Shown one piece after another: positions 41,516-50,054 of a stretch of DNA of 64,000 nucleotides. Numbering within the stretch: the stretch's first letter is position 1; each line of letters begins with the position of its first letter. The position numbers and the translations under genes were made by a program. The DNA comes from Geodermatophilus siccatus (GTDB taxonomy: Bacteria; Actinomycetota; Actinomycetes; Mycobacteriales; Geodermatophilaceae), in contig NZ_FNHE01000011.1 in the NCBI RefSeq assembly GCF_900103785.1, positions 147,974 through 211,973 of the forward strand, written 5' to 3'. Under the pieces are notes generated by a model that saw only the letters and a program-made list of their open reading frames with translations, ran no database searches and was not told the DNA's origin.

Positions 41516-42148
41516 ATGGGCACCAGCTCCTCCCGTCCCGTCCCGCCGACCCTCGTCGACGCCAACCGGCTGTGGGTCGACTCGCGCGTCCGTGCGCTGG
41601 TCCAGCGCCGCGTCGAGGCGCCGGTCCTGCTCCGGCTGGGCGGGCCGGTGCCCGGCGGCCGGGTCCTGGAGCTCGGCACCGGGCGGCGCGGCACCGGGCT
41701 GCGCCTGGCGCTCGAGATCTTCGGCGCCGCACACGCCGACGGCGTCGAGCGGTACGAGACGAGCGTCGCGGCGTGCCGGGAGGCGGTCCGGGACCTGAGC
41801 GGCCGGGTCGACGTGCAGCGCGGCGACGCGACGGCGCTGACCGCGCAGGACGGGGCCTACGACGCGGTCTTCGGCTACCACGTCCTGCACCACGCCGACG
41901 CCTGGCGGGACGTCGTCCGGGAGGCGGCGCGGGTGCTGCGGCCCGGCGGGCGCCTCTACTCGTGCGAGATGACCGCGCGCTTCGTCGACAGCCGCCCGCT
42001 GCGGGCGGTCTCCCGCCACCCCGCCGACGGCGACCGGCCCACCCCGGACGGCCTGGCCGCCGCGTGCCGGGCGGCGGGGCTGACCGTGACCGCGCAGGAC
42101 ACCCGGCTCGCCGGCTGCTGGACGGCGCTCGTCGCGACCCGGCCCTGA
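41516..42148 (+). CDS. Class I SAM-dependent methyltransferase (Methyltransf_11 type)
   Basis: 210 residues. The SAM motif is VLELGTGRRGTGLRLALEIF, the acidic residue after strand 2 is in GVERYE, and the post-motif region AYDAVFGYHVLHHADAWRDV and VLRPGGRLYSCEMTARF are typical. Substrate unknown. ATG 41516 follows GGCAGGACGGCACG; an in-frame start 33 bp upstream is less likely. It lies 40 bp after the wall protein gene on the same strand and might be read through from it. Confidence 0.82.
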   Translation: MGTSSSRPVPPTLVDANRLWVDSRVRALVQRRVEAPVLLRLGGPVPGGRVLELGTGRRGTGLRLALEIFGAAHADGVERYETSVAACREAVRDLSGRVDVQRGDATALTAQDGAYDAVFGYHVLHHADAWRDVVREAARVLRPGGRLYSCEMTARFVDSRPLRAVSRHPADGDRPTPDGLAAACRAAGLTVTAQDTRLAGCWTALVATRP

Positions 42149-42167
42149 GCCGGCCGCCCGCCGGGCG

Positions 42168-43412
42168 TCAGAAGAGCGGGGCGACCGTCCGCTCGGTGTC
42201 GTGCTCGGCGATGAACGCGCGGATGACCGGGTAGATCTCGGCCTCCCAGCGCGAGCCGGCGAACACGCCGTAGTGACCCACGCCCGGCTGCAGGTGGTGC
42301 CGCCGCCGCTCGGGTGCGAGCCCGGTGCACAGCGCGTGCGCCGCCTCGGTCTGCCCGGGCGAGCACATGTCGTCCTGGGCGCCCTCGACGGTGAGCAGCG
42401 CGGTCTCCTCGATGAGCGAGGGGTCCACGCGCCGGCCGCGCCAGGTCAGGACGCCGCGGGGCAGGTCGTGCCCCATGAAGACGCGCTCCAGCGTCTCCAG
42501 GTAGAACTCCGCGGGCACGTCCATGACCGCGCCGTACTCGTCGTAGAAGGCGCGGGTGGCGGCCGCGGTCGCCTCGTCGCCGGCCACCATGGCCCGGTAC
42601 ATCCCCAGGTGGGCGCCGAGGTGCCGGCGCGGGTTCATCGACATGAAGGCCGTGAGCTGGGCGACCCCGGGGTAGACCCGCCGTCCGGCGCCCGGGTACC
42701 GTGCCGGGACGGTCGTGGTCAGCAGCCGCTCGTACCGGGACAGCGGGATGCGGCCGGCGCCGGCGTTGACCCGGTTGGGGTTGACCCGGGTGTCGATCGG
42801 GCCGGCGATCAGCGTGAGGCTGCGCGGCTGGGCGGGGTCGTCGTCGGCGGCCAGCAGGGCGACGGCGGCGAGCACGAGCGGCGCGGGCTGGCACACGGCC
42901 AGCACGTGGGTGTCGCGGCCCAGGTGCCGCACCGCCCCCAGGACGTGGTCGACGTACTCGTCGAGCCCGAAGCGGCCGGCGCTCACCGGGACCTCGCGGG
43001 CGTTGTGCCAGTCGACGACGAACACGTCGTGGTCGGCCAGCAGGGTGCGCACCGTGGGGCGCAGCAGCGTGGCGAAGTGCCCGGAGATCGGCCCCACCAC
43101 CAGCACCTGCGGCTGGCCGGCGACGTCGGGCTTGGAGAAGTGCAGGACGTCGGCGAACGGCGTCGACAACACCGGCTCCACGACCACCTCGGCGGCCCGC
43201 CCGTCGACGTCCACCGCGTCGATGCCCCAGTCGGGACGGACGTGCGTGGGGCGCGCGTCGGCGACCACCCGGCAGGCCGCCCGCAGCCGACGGGTGCCGG
43301 GCAGCCCGGCCAGCGGCGCGGGCAGCGACTCCAGGGCACGCGCGGTCAGCGCCGACGTCGTCCGGGCCGGAGCGGTCAGCCGCCGCTGCCACTCGTACGC
43401 GGTGTAGAGCAC
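42168..43412 (-). CDS. phaZ: Intracellular polyhydroxyalkanoate depolymerase
   Basis: 414 residues of the intracellular PHB depolymerase family in which the nucleophile is Cys: the lipase-like box is LAVCQPAPLVLAAVAL (Cys174). Flanking features VLVVGPISGHFATLLRPTVR, VFVVDWHNAREVPVSAGRFG and YLETLERVFMGHDLPRG are typical. The histidine is in GVGHYGVFAGSRW. It degrades native PHA granules in the cytosol. GTG 43412 follows GAAGGG. It lies downstream of the acyl-CoA synthetase gene on the minus strand (102 bp apart). Confidence 0.9.
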   Translation of the reverse strand: MLYTAYEWQRRLTAPARTTSALTARALESLPAPLAGLPGTRRLRAACRVVADARPTHVRPDWGIDAVDVDGRAAEVVVEPVLSTPFADVLHFSKPDVAGQPQVLVVGPISGHFATLLRPTVRTLLADHDVFVVDWHNAREVPVSAGRFGLDEYVDHVLGAVRHLGRDTHVLAVCQPAPLVLAAVALLAADDDPAQPRSLTLIAGPIDTRVNPNRVNAGAGRIPLSRYERLLTTTVPARYPGAGRRVYPGVAQLTAFMSMNPRRHLGAHLGMYRAMVAGDEATAAATRAFYDEYGAVMDVPAEFYLETLERVFMGHDLPRGVLTWRGRRVDPSLIEETALLTVEGAQDDMCSPGQTEAAHALCTGLAPERRRHHLQPGVGHYGVFAGSRWEAEIYPVIRAFIAEHDTERTVAPLF

Positions 43413-43514
43413 GGGTGTCCGCCCTTCGGAGCTCCTGCTGTGTGGCCGACGCCACACCCTGCCGACGCTAACCGACGGTCCCGGGGAGGGCCCGTCGGGA
43501 CGCGCGGGCGCCGG

Positions 43515-45107
43515 TCAGCCGGCGAGGTCCGCGTACGCCGTGCGCAGCTCGCGCTTGAGGATCTTGCCGCTGGCGTTCTTCGGCAGGCCGTCGGCGACGG
43601 CCACGTACCGGGGCGTCTTGTAGCCGGCGAGCCGCTCACGGCAGAAGGCCACGAGCTGGTCGGGGTCGACCGGCTGCCCGTCCCGGGGGACGACGACCGC
43701 GGCGACGGCCTCTATCCAGCGCGGGTGGGGGATGCCGAAGACGGCGACCTCCGCGACGGCGGGGTGCTGGTAGAGGACCTCCTCCACCTCGCGGCTGGCC
43801 ACGTTCTCCCCTCCGGTCTTGATCACGTCCTTCTTGCGGTCGACGATCGTGATGTAGCCGTCCTCGTCGGCCACGCCGAGGTCGCCGCTGTGGAACCAGC
43901 CGTTGCGGAACGCCTCGGCCGTCTTCTCCGGGTCGTTCCAGTAGCCGGCGGTGGCGTGCGGGCTGCGGTGCACGATCTCGCCCTCGACACCCGGGCCCAC
44001 CGGGTCGTCGGCGTCGTCGACGATCCGGGTCTCGCTGTTGACGACCGCCGTGCCGGCGGACCCCGGCTTGCGCAGCTGGTCCTCGGGGGAGAGCACGAGG
44101 GCCACCGCGGACATCTCGGTCTGGCCGTAGAAGTTGAACAGCGCCATGTCCGGCAGCCGGCGGCGGAGCTCCTCGACGATGGAGACCGGCATGATCGACG
44201 CGCCGTAGTAGCCGGTGACCAGGGACGAGAGGTCGCGGCGGTCGAAGTCGGGGTGCCGCAGCAGCCCGATCCACACCGTCGGCGGGCAGAACAGGCTGGT
44301 GATCCGCTCCCGCTCGACGGTCTCGAGCACGGTGGCCGGGTCCGGCCCGTCCAGGACGACGTTCGTCCCGCCCAGGTAGAGGTTCGGCATCAGGAAGCAG
44401 TGCTGGGCGGCGACGTGGAACAGCGGCAGCGCGTGCAGGGCGACGTCCCCCGCGGTGTAGCGCCCGTCGACGATGCAGCTGACGTACTGAGCGATGAGGC
44501 TGCGGCTGGTCATCATCACGCCCTTGGGCCGCGACTCGGTGCCGCTGGTGTACATCAGCTGGAGCACGTCGTCGTCGGCGACGTCCACCTGCGGTGCGGT
44601 GGCGTCGGGGTGCGCGGTCCAGGTCTCGACCGCCTCCCAGCCCTCCGGGAGGCTCCCGCCGGCGCCGCCCAGGACGCCGCGGACCCGGACGGACTGCGCG
44701 CGCCCGGCCTGCTCGATGGCCTCCTGCGCCACCGGCAGCAGCGCGGACTCGGCGACGACGCCGATGGCCGCGGCGTGCTCGAGGATGTAGGCCACCTCGC
44801 TGGCCCGGAGCATGAAGTTCACCGGGACGGCGATCGCACCCAGCCGCGCCAGCGCGAAGGTCAGCACCACGTACCCGTCGTCGTTGTGGGACAGCAGCGC
44901 GCCCCGGTCGCCCTTGGACACGCCCCGTTCGGCCAGGGCGTTGGCGGTGCGGTCGGCCGCCGCGTCCAGCTCGGCGTAGGTGTGGGAGCGGTCCCGGAAG
45001 CGCAGGGCGGTCCTGCCCGGCACCCGGGCCGCGGAGCGGCGCAGCAGGTCGCCGAGGGCGTGCCGGCGGGCGCGGGCGATCGTCGTGGTCAGCGCGTCGT
45101 CGAACAC
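43515..45107 (-). CDS. Acyl-CoA synthetase (AMP-forming), FadD-like
   Basis: 530 residues of the ANL superfamily. The P-loop-like motif is LMYTSGTESRPKGVMMT, motif A5 NFYGQTEMS, the hinge GWFHSGDLGVADEDGYITIV with DRKKDVIKTGGENV, and the catalytic lysine LPKNASGKILKREL. It activates a carboxylic acid with ATP and CoA; the chain length is uncertain (medium or long). GTG 45107 follows CCGGGAGGCCCCC. Between two PHA-depolymerase-type genes it may reactivate released hydroxy acids, which is inference. Confidence 0.9.
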   Translation of the reverse strand: MFDDALTTTIARARRHALGDLLRRSAARVPGRTALRFRDRSHTYAELDAAADRTANALAERGVSKGDRGALLSHNDDGYVVLTFALARLGAIAVPVNFMLRASEVAYILEHAAAIGVVAESALLPVAQEAIEQAGRAQSVRVRGVLGGAGGSLPEGWEAVETWTAHPDATAPQVDVADDDVLQLMYTSGTESRPKGVMMTSRSLIAQYVSCIVDGRYTAGDVALHALPLFHVAAQHCFLMPNLYLGGTNVVLDGPDPATVLETVERERITSLFCPPTVWIGLLRHPDFDRRDLSSLVTGYYGASIMPVSIVEELRRRLPDMALFNFYGQTEMSAVALVLSPEDQLRKPGSAGTAVVNSETRIVDDADDPVGPGVEGEIVHRSPHATAGYWNDPEKTAEAFRNGWFHSGDLGVADEDGYITIVDRKKDVIKTGGENVASREVEEVLYQHPAVAEVAVFGIPHPRWIEAVAAVVVPRDGQPVDPDQLVAFCRERLAGYKTPRYVAVADGLPKNASGKILKRELRTAYADLAG

Positions 45108-45209
45108 GGGGGCCTCCCGGTGGCCGGCAGCGGTCGGGGTCGGTGGAGCCCGGGTCGGTGAACCGGACTGCACACGAGTACCACGGGATGCCGGGGACGG
45201 GCCCCGGTG

Positions 45210-46082
45210 CTACCGCCCGGACTGCGCGCCGACCGGCTCGACGGAGGCGCCGGCGTCCTGGTCGCACAGGAAGTCCTCGACCAGCGCGCAGCTCTGCTGG
45301 GGGTCCTCGAGCAGGAACAGGTGGCCGCCGTCGACCATCTCCAGCCGGGCGTGCGGCAGGGCGGCCGCGAGGATGTCGGCGTTCCGCGGCCGCGCGAGCG
45401 GGTCCCGCCGCGCGCCGATGACCAGGGTCGGGTGGTCGAGCTGGCGCAGCCACCACCGGCTCGACCAGCCGGAGATGGCGTGGAGCTGCTGCGTGTAGCC
45501 GACGATGCTGGGTGGCCGGTGCAGCCGGGCCCGGCCGTGGAGCGAGTCGGCGGCTGCCCGCGGGCCGGTGCCGAACACCAGTGGCGCGGTCAGCCGCAGG
45601 TAGGTGCGCGAGTAGTAGCGCGCCGGCGAGCTCATCAGCGCCAGGACCCAGGGCCACGGGGGCTGACCGCCCACGCCCGGCGTCGTGGCGGCGAGCACCA
45701 GCGCCCGCACGCGCTCCGGCGCCTGGTGGGCCAGCTGCTGGGCCAGCGCGCCGCCCCACGAGTAGCCCAGGACGTCGACCCGGTCGAGCCCCAGGGCGTC
45801 GAGCACCTGCGTCACCAGGTGCGCGTAGCCGCGCATCCTCAAGCCCACCCGCAGCGCGGGGGACCCGCCCGTCCCGGGCACGTCCAGCATGACCAGCCGG
45901 CGCCGGGTCAGGTGGCGCGCGGCGGGCTCCCACATCTCGATGTTGGCGCCGATGCCGGTGAGCAGCAGCAGCGGCGGACCCTCACCGGCGACCGCGACCC
46001 GCACCGTGGCCGAGTCCGTGCGCACCGTCGAGTAGACGGGGGACCATGCCGTGCTGGCTGCGCCTGCGCCGTCCCGGGACAC
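45210..46082 (-). CDS. PHA-depolymerase-like alpha/beta hydrolase
   Basis: 290 residues, similar to the medium-chain PHA depolymerase PhaZ of pseudomonads and to the gene at 59629. Conserved regions are LLLLTGIGANIEMWEPAARH, the nucleophile elbow VDVLGYSWGGALAQQLAHQA (Ser108), LVLAATTPGVGGQP and the histidine VDGGHLFLLEDP. The acid is in VIGARRDPLARP. The GTG start at 46082 is the first in frame but lacks a good ribosome site. It ends 103 bp before the acyl-CoA synthetase gene on the same strand. Confidence 0.82.
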   Translation of the reverse strand: MSRDGAGAASTAWSPVYSTVRTDSATVRVAVAGEGPPLLLLTGIGANIEMWEPAARHLTRRRLVMLDVPGTGGSPALRVGLRMRGYAHLVTQVLDALGLDRVDVLGYSWGGALAQQLAHQAPERVRALVLAATTPGVGGQPPWPWVLALMSSPARYYSRTYLRLTAPLVFGTGPRAAADSLHGRARLHRPPSIVGYTQQLHAISGWSSRWWLRQLDHPTLVIGARRDPLARPRNADILAAALPHARLEMVDGGHLFLLEDPQQSCALVEDFLCDQDAGASVEPVGAQSGR

Positions 46083-46143
46083 CCGGGGGACGATACGCAG
46101 CGTCTCCGGGAGCCGCTCGGCGCGCCCGTCCGGCCGGGCCGGG

Positions 46144-46938
46144 TCAGAGGACGCCGGCGACCCGGGCCGCGTGGACGGCCGCGGTGCGGTTGTGCACCCC
46201 GAGCCGGCGCATGGCCGAGCGCAGGTAGGCCTTGACCGTCTCCGGGGTCAGGCCGAGCCGGGCGGCGATCTCCAGGTTGCTGGCGCCGACCGCCACCAGG
46301 CGCAGCGCGTCGAGCTCCCGGGGCGCGAGCAGGGCGGTGCCTCCCGGTGCGGACCCGACCAGCCCCCGCTGGATGCGCAGCAGCCGGGCGCGCAGGGCCG
46401 GGTCGGTCGTCTCCCGGATCACCGCGGCGAGCTCCTCCAGCGCGACCGACGAGGCCGACGGCAGCTCCGGCGGCGGGGCCGTCACGTCCCGGCCGAGCTG
46501 CTCGGCGACGACGGCGGCGGTGCGCAGGGTGCGGTCGCCGATCGGCCGGCTGTCCCGCACCGCGCCGTAGAGCACCGCCCGCACCGACCCGCCGAGGACC
46601 ACCGGGACGGCGAGGACCGAGGTGATCCGCTCCTGCTCGACCACGATCCGGTCGTAGGTGTGCGTGATGGTGGTCGTGGTGGCGTAGTCGTCGACCCGGC
46701 GGGCGACGCCCTGCTGCAGCACCGAGCCGCCCAGGCCCAGGCCGGGCGCGACGACCAGTCCGCGCAGCGCGTCGCCGTGGGTGCCCGACAGCCGGCCGAT
46801 CACCAGCCGGTCGCCGTGCGGTGTGCGCCGGGTGGTGCCGCCGAAGACCACCGGGACGCCGGTCAGCTGCTGCAGCCGCCGCAACCGCTCGGGCAGCATC
46901 CGGTCGATCGCCGCCGTCGCCGTCGCGCCGTCGTCCAC
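46144..46938 (-). CDS. GAF-LuxR transcriptional regulator
   Basis: 264 residues. The first ~150 form a GAF-like sensor (LQQLTGVPVVFGGTTRRTPH; ITSVLAVPVVLGGSVRAVLY). The last ~60 are a LuxR helix-turn-helix (LLAPRELDALRLVAVGASNL, then AARLGLTPETVKAYLRSAMR). GTG 46938 follows CGGAGGCCCGG. It is divergent from the acyl-CoA synthetase/dehydrogenase operon (131 bp), whose promoter region carries a 16-bp near-palindrome. This regulator type is commonly next to acyl-CoA genes in actinobacteria and probably senses an acyl compound. Confidence 0.88.
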   Translation of the reverse strand: MDDGATATAAIDRMLPERLRRLQQLTGVPVVFGGTTRRTPHGDRLVIGRLSGTHGDALRGLVVAPGLGLGGSVLQQGVARRVDDYATTTTITHTYDRIVVEQERITSVLAVPVVLGGSVRAVLYGAVRDSRPIGDRTLRTAAVVAEQLGRDVTAPPPELPSASSVALEELAAVIRETTDPALRARLLRIQRGLVGSAPGGTALLAPRELDALRLVAVGASNLEIAARLGLTPETVKAYLRSAMRRLGVHNRTAAVHAARVAGVL

Positions 46939-46992
46939 CCGGGCCTCCGTCCGTCGTCCCCGTGCCGGCGGCGAGTGTCGCAGGCTGCCGAT

Positions 46993-47008
46993 ACCCCCGT
47001 ACGGAGGT
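46993..47008. promoter_or_regulatory. 16-bp near-palindrome, candidate LuxR operator
   Basis: ACCCCCGTACGGAGGT matches its reverse complement at 14 of 16 positions, with core CCGTACGG. It is midway between the divergent starts at 46938 and 47070. A second imperfect pair, GGTGG-N9-CCACC, overlaps its right end (47006-47024). Confidence 0.5.
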
Positions 47009-47069
47009 GGTGACCTGCGCCACCATGGACGACGCTGGGCGCGCTCCGCCACGCAGAGGGAGGACCCCG

Positions 47070-48773
47070 ATGGACGTCGCCGAGGCCTACCGGGCCAGCC
47101 GGGACCAGCTGCTGGCGCTGCGCGGCCGGCACGAGACGGCGGTCGCCGAGTTCCGCTGGCCCGAGCTGGGGGAGCGGTTCAACTGGGCGGTCGACTGGTT
47201 CGACGCCGTCGCGCGGGGCAACGACCGCCCCGCCCTGGTCCTCGTCGCCGAGGACGGGACGACGACGCGGCGCTCCTTCGACGAGATGGCGCGGCGCTCC
47301 GACCAGCTGGCCGCCTGGCTGGCCGGCCGCGGCGTGCGCAGGGGCGACCCGGTGCTGCTCATGCTCGGCAACCAGGTCGAGCTGTGGGACTCGATGCTGG
47401 CCGTCATGAAGCTCGGCGCGGTGATCATGCCGACCACCACGGCGGTCGGCCCCGCCGACCTGGTCGACCGGATCACCCGCGGCGGGGCGCGGCACGTCGT
47501 CTGCAACGCCGTCGACGTCGGGAAGTTCGACCAGGTCCCCGGCGACTACACGCGGATCAGCGTGGGGCCGGCCGAGGGCTGGGCCGACCTGCGGGCGGCC
47601 GCCGACCTCGAGCACGCGCCGGTCGGGCACCCGGGGACCGCGCCCGGCGACCCGCTGCTGCTGTACTTCACCTCGGGGACGACGTCGCGGCCCAAGCTGG
47701 TCGAGCACACCCAGGTCTCCTACCCGGTCGGGCACCTGTCGACGGTGTACTGGCTGGGCCTGCAGCCCGGCGACGTGCACCTCAACATCTCCTCGCCCGG
47801 CTGGGCCAAGCACGCCTGGTCCTGCTTCTTCGCCCCGTGGATCGCCGAGGCGACGGTCGTCGTGCACGACTACCGCCGCTTCGACCCGACCACGCTGCTG
47901 GGGTTGATCCGCGAGCACGGCGTGACCACCTTCTGCGCACCCCCCACGGTGTGGCGGATGCTCGTCAACGCCGACCTCTCCGGCGGGCCCGGCGCGCTGC
48001 GGGAGGTCCTCGCCGCCGGCGAGCCGCTCAACCCCGAGGTCATCGAGCAGGTCCGCCGTGCCTGGGGGCTGACCGTCCGCGACGGCTACGGCCAGACCGA
48101 GACGACCGCGCAGGTCGGCAACACCCCCGGCTCGGAGGTTCGCCCCGGCTCCATGGGGCGCCCGCTGCCCGGAGTGCCGGTGGCGCTGGTCGACCCGGTC
48201 AGCGGCCGTCGCGTCGAGGGGCCCGGGGAGGGGGAGATCTGCCTGGACCTCTCGCAGCACCCGCTCCCGCTGATGACCGGCTACCAGGGCGACCCGGACC
48301 GCGACGCCGAGGCCAAGGCCGGCGGCTACTACCACACCGGGGACGTCGCCAGCGTCGACGCCGACGGCTACATCACCTACATCGGGCGCACCGACGACGT
48401 CTTCAAGGCCAGCGACTACAAGATCAGCCCGTTCGAGCTGGAGTCGGTGCTCATCGAGCACCCGGCCGTCGCCGAGGCCGCCGTCGTCCCCGCGCCCGAC
48501 GCCCTGCGCCTGGCCGTGCCCAAGGCCTACGTCACGCTGGCACCGGGGCACGAGCCGACCGAGGAGACGGCGCTGTCGGTGCTGCGGTACGCGCGCGAGC
48601 GGCTCAACCCCTACCAGCGGGTGCGGCGCATCGAGTTCGCGGAGCTGCCCAAGACCATCTCGGGGAAGATCCGGCGGGTGGAGCTGCGCGCCCGCGAGGA
48701 GGAGCTGGCCACCGCCGACACGCGCTCGGGCGTCGAGTGGCGCGACGACCAGTTCCCCGAGCTCAAGAGCTGA
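47070..48773 (+). CDS. Acyl-CoA synthetase (AMP-forming), medium-chain/acetoacetyl type
   Basis: 567 residues of the ANL superfamily. Motifs are LLLYFTSGTTSRPKLVEHTQ, DGYGQTETTAQVGN, YYHTGDVASVDADGYITYIG with RTDDVFKASDYKISPFELES, and the catalytic lysine LPKTISGKIRRVEL. The overall pattern (FNWAVDWFDAVARGNDRPAL near the start, SSPGWAKHAWSCFFAPW) matches acetyl/medium-chain acyl-CoA synthetases of the Acs-like branch. ATG 47070 follows AGGGAGGACCCCG. It starts the operon with acyl-CoA dehydrogenase, under the divergent LuxR gene. Confidence 0.92.
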   Translation: MDVAEAYRASRDQLLALRGRHETAVAEFRWPELGERFNWAVDWFDAVARGNDRPALVLVAEDGTTTRRSFDEMARRSDQLAAWLAGRGVRRGDPVLLMLGNQVELWDSMLAVMKLGAVIMPTTTAVGPADLVDRITRGGARHVVCNAVDVGKFDQVPGDYTRISVGPAEGWADLRAAADLEHAPVGHPGTAPGDPLLLYFTSGTTSRPKLVEHTQVSYPVGHLSTVYWLGLQPGDVHLNISSPGWAKHAWSCFFAPWIAEATVVVHDYRRFDPTTLLGLIREHGVTTFCAPPTVWRMLVNADLSGGPGALREVLAAGEPLNPEVIEQVRRAWGLTVRDGYGQTETTAQVGNTPGSEVRPGSMGRPLPGVPVALVDPVSGRRVEGPGEGEICLDLSQHPLPLMTGYQGDPDRDAEAKAGGYYHTGDVASVDADGYITYIGRTDDVFKASDYKISPFELESVLIEHPAVAEAAVVPAPDALRLAVPKAYVTLAPGHEPTEETALSVLRYARERLNPYQRVRRIEFAELPKTISGKIRRVELRAREEELATADTRSGVEWRDDQFPELKS

Positions 48774-48795
48774 ACCGACCCGGGAGGGACCCGCT

Positions 48796-49935
48796 GTGAC
48801 CGTCGACCGCCTGCTGCCCGGCGAGGAGGCCGAGGACCTGCTCGCCCTCGTCCGCGAGGTCGCGGACAAGGAGCTGGCGACCCGCGTGGACGAGCACGAG
48901 CGGGCCGAGACCTATCCCGAGGGGCTGTTCGCGACCCTCGGGGGGCTCGGCCTGCTCGGCCTGCCCTACCCCGAGGAGATCGGCGGGGGAGGGCAGCCCT
49001 ACGAGGTCTACCTGCAGGTGCTGGAGGAGCTCGGCGCGCGGTGGGCGGCCGTGGCCGTGGCCGTGTCGGTGCACGGGCTGTCCTGCCACCCGCTGGCCAC
49101 CTTCGGCACCCCGGAGCAGCGGGAGCGCTGGCTGCCCCGGATGCTCGCCGGTGAGCTCGTCGGCGGCTACTCGCTGTCCGAGCCGCAGGCCGGGTCGGAC
49201 GCCGCGGCGCTGGCCTGCCGGGCGGAGCGGACCGAGGGCGGGTACCGGGTGACCGGCACCAAGTCGTGGATCACCCACGGCGGGAAGGCCGACTTCTACG
49301 CGCTGTTCGCGCGCACCGGCGAGGGCTCCCGCGGGATCTCCTGCTTCCTGGCCCCCGGGCAGGTCGACGGCCTGTCCTTCGGCCGGCCGGAGGAGAAGAT
49401 GGGCCTGCACGCCATCCCGACCACGATGGCCAACTGGGACGGCGCGCTGCTCGAGGCCGACCGGCTCATCGGGGCCGAGGGGCAGGGGCTGCCGATCGCG
49501 TTCTCCGCGCTGGACTCCGGGCGGCTGGGCATCGCCGCGGTCGCCACCGGCCTGGCGCAGGCGGCCCTGGACACGGCGGTCGACTACGCGCACCAGCGCA
49601 GCACCTTCGGCCGCAGGATCATCGACCACCAGGGGCTGGGCTTCCTGCTGGCCGACATGGCCGCCGCCGTCGACGCCGCGCGGGCCACCTACCTCGACGC
49701 CGCCCGCCGCCGCGACGCCGGGCGCCCGTACAGCCGGCAGGCGTCGGTGGCCAAGCTGGTGACCACCGACGCGGCGATGCGGGTGACCACCGACGCCGTC
49801 CAGGTGCTCGGCGGCTACGGCTACACCCGCGACTTCCCGGTCGAGCGGTACATGCGCGAGGCCAAGGTCATGCAGATCTTCGAGGGCACCAACCAGATCC
49901 AGCGCCTCGTGATCAGCCGCCAGCTCGCCCGCTGA
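48796..49935 (+). CDS. Acyl-CoA dehydrogenase
   Basis: 379 residues, the normal length. It oxidises an acyl-CoA to the 2-enoyl-CoA with FAD. Signatures are GGYSLSEPQAGSDAAALACR and the C-terminal QVLGGYGYTRDFPVERYMRE, with the catalytic Glu region IFEGTNQIQRLVISRQLAR. GTG 48796 follows GGGAGGGACCCGCT, 22 bp after the acyl-CoA synthetase stop. Together these activate and begin beta-oxidation of one substrate. Confidence 0.93.
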   Translation: MTVDRLLPGEEAEDLLALVREVADKELATRVDEHERAETYPEGLFATLGGLGLLGLPYPEEIGGGGQPYEVYLQVLEELGARWAAVAVAVSVHGLSCHPLATFGTPEQRERWLPRMLAGELVGGYSLSEPQAGSDAAALACRAERTEGGYRVTGTKSWITHGGKADFYALFARTGEGSRGISCFLAPGQVDGLSFGRPEEKMGLHAIPTTMANWDGALLEADRLIGAEGQGLPIAFSALDSGRLGIAAVATGLAQAALDTAVDYAHQRSTFGRRIIDHQGLGFLLADMAAAVDAARATYLDAARRRDAGRPYSRQASVAKLVTTDAAMRVTTDAVQVLGGYGYTRDFPVERYMREAKVMQIFEGTNQIQRLVISRQLAR

Positions 49936-50004
49936 CCGCCCGGCCGGCTCCGGACTCGCCGGGGAGCGCCCGGACCGGCCGTCCAGGCATGGACACCGGC
50001 GGCC

Positions 50005-50030
50005 CCGAGGACCACGGTGGTGGTCCTCGG
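50005..50030 (+). terminator. Terminator after the acyl-CoA dehydrogenase gene
   Basis: CCGAGGACCAC and GTGGTCCTCGG form an 11-bp perfect stem with loop GGTG, 70 bp past the dehydrogenase stop and 24 bp before the next ATG. Its position also allows a role in the leader of the next gene. Confidence 0.6.
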
Positions 50031-50054
50031 CCGACCCGGAGAGGGGCCTCCGCC

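Noticed and set aside
49981..50054. Rifamycin-associated element before the phosphotransferase gene
   Set aside because: The hairpin CCGAGGACCAC/GTGGTCCTCGG does not match the published element; more likely a terminator.
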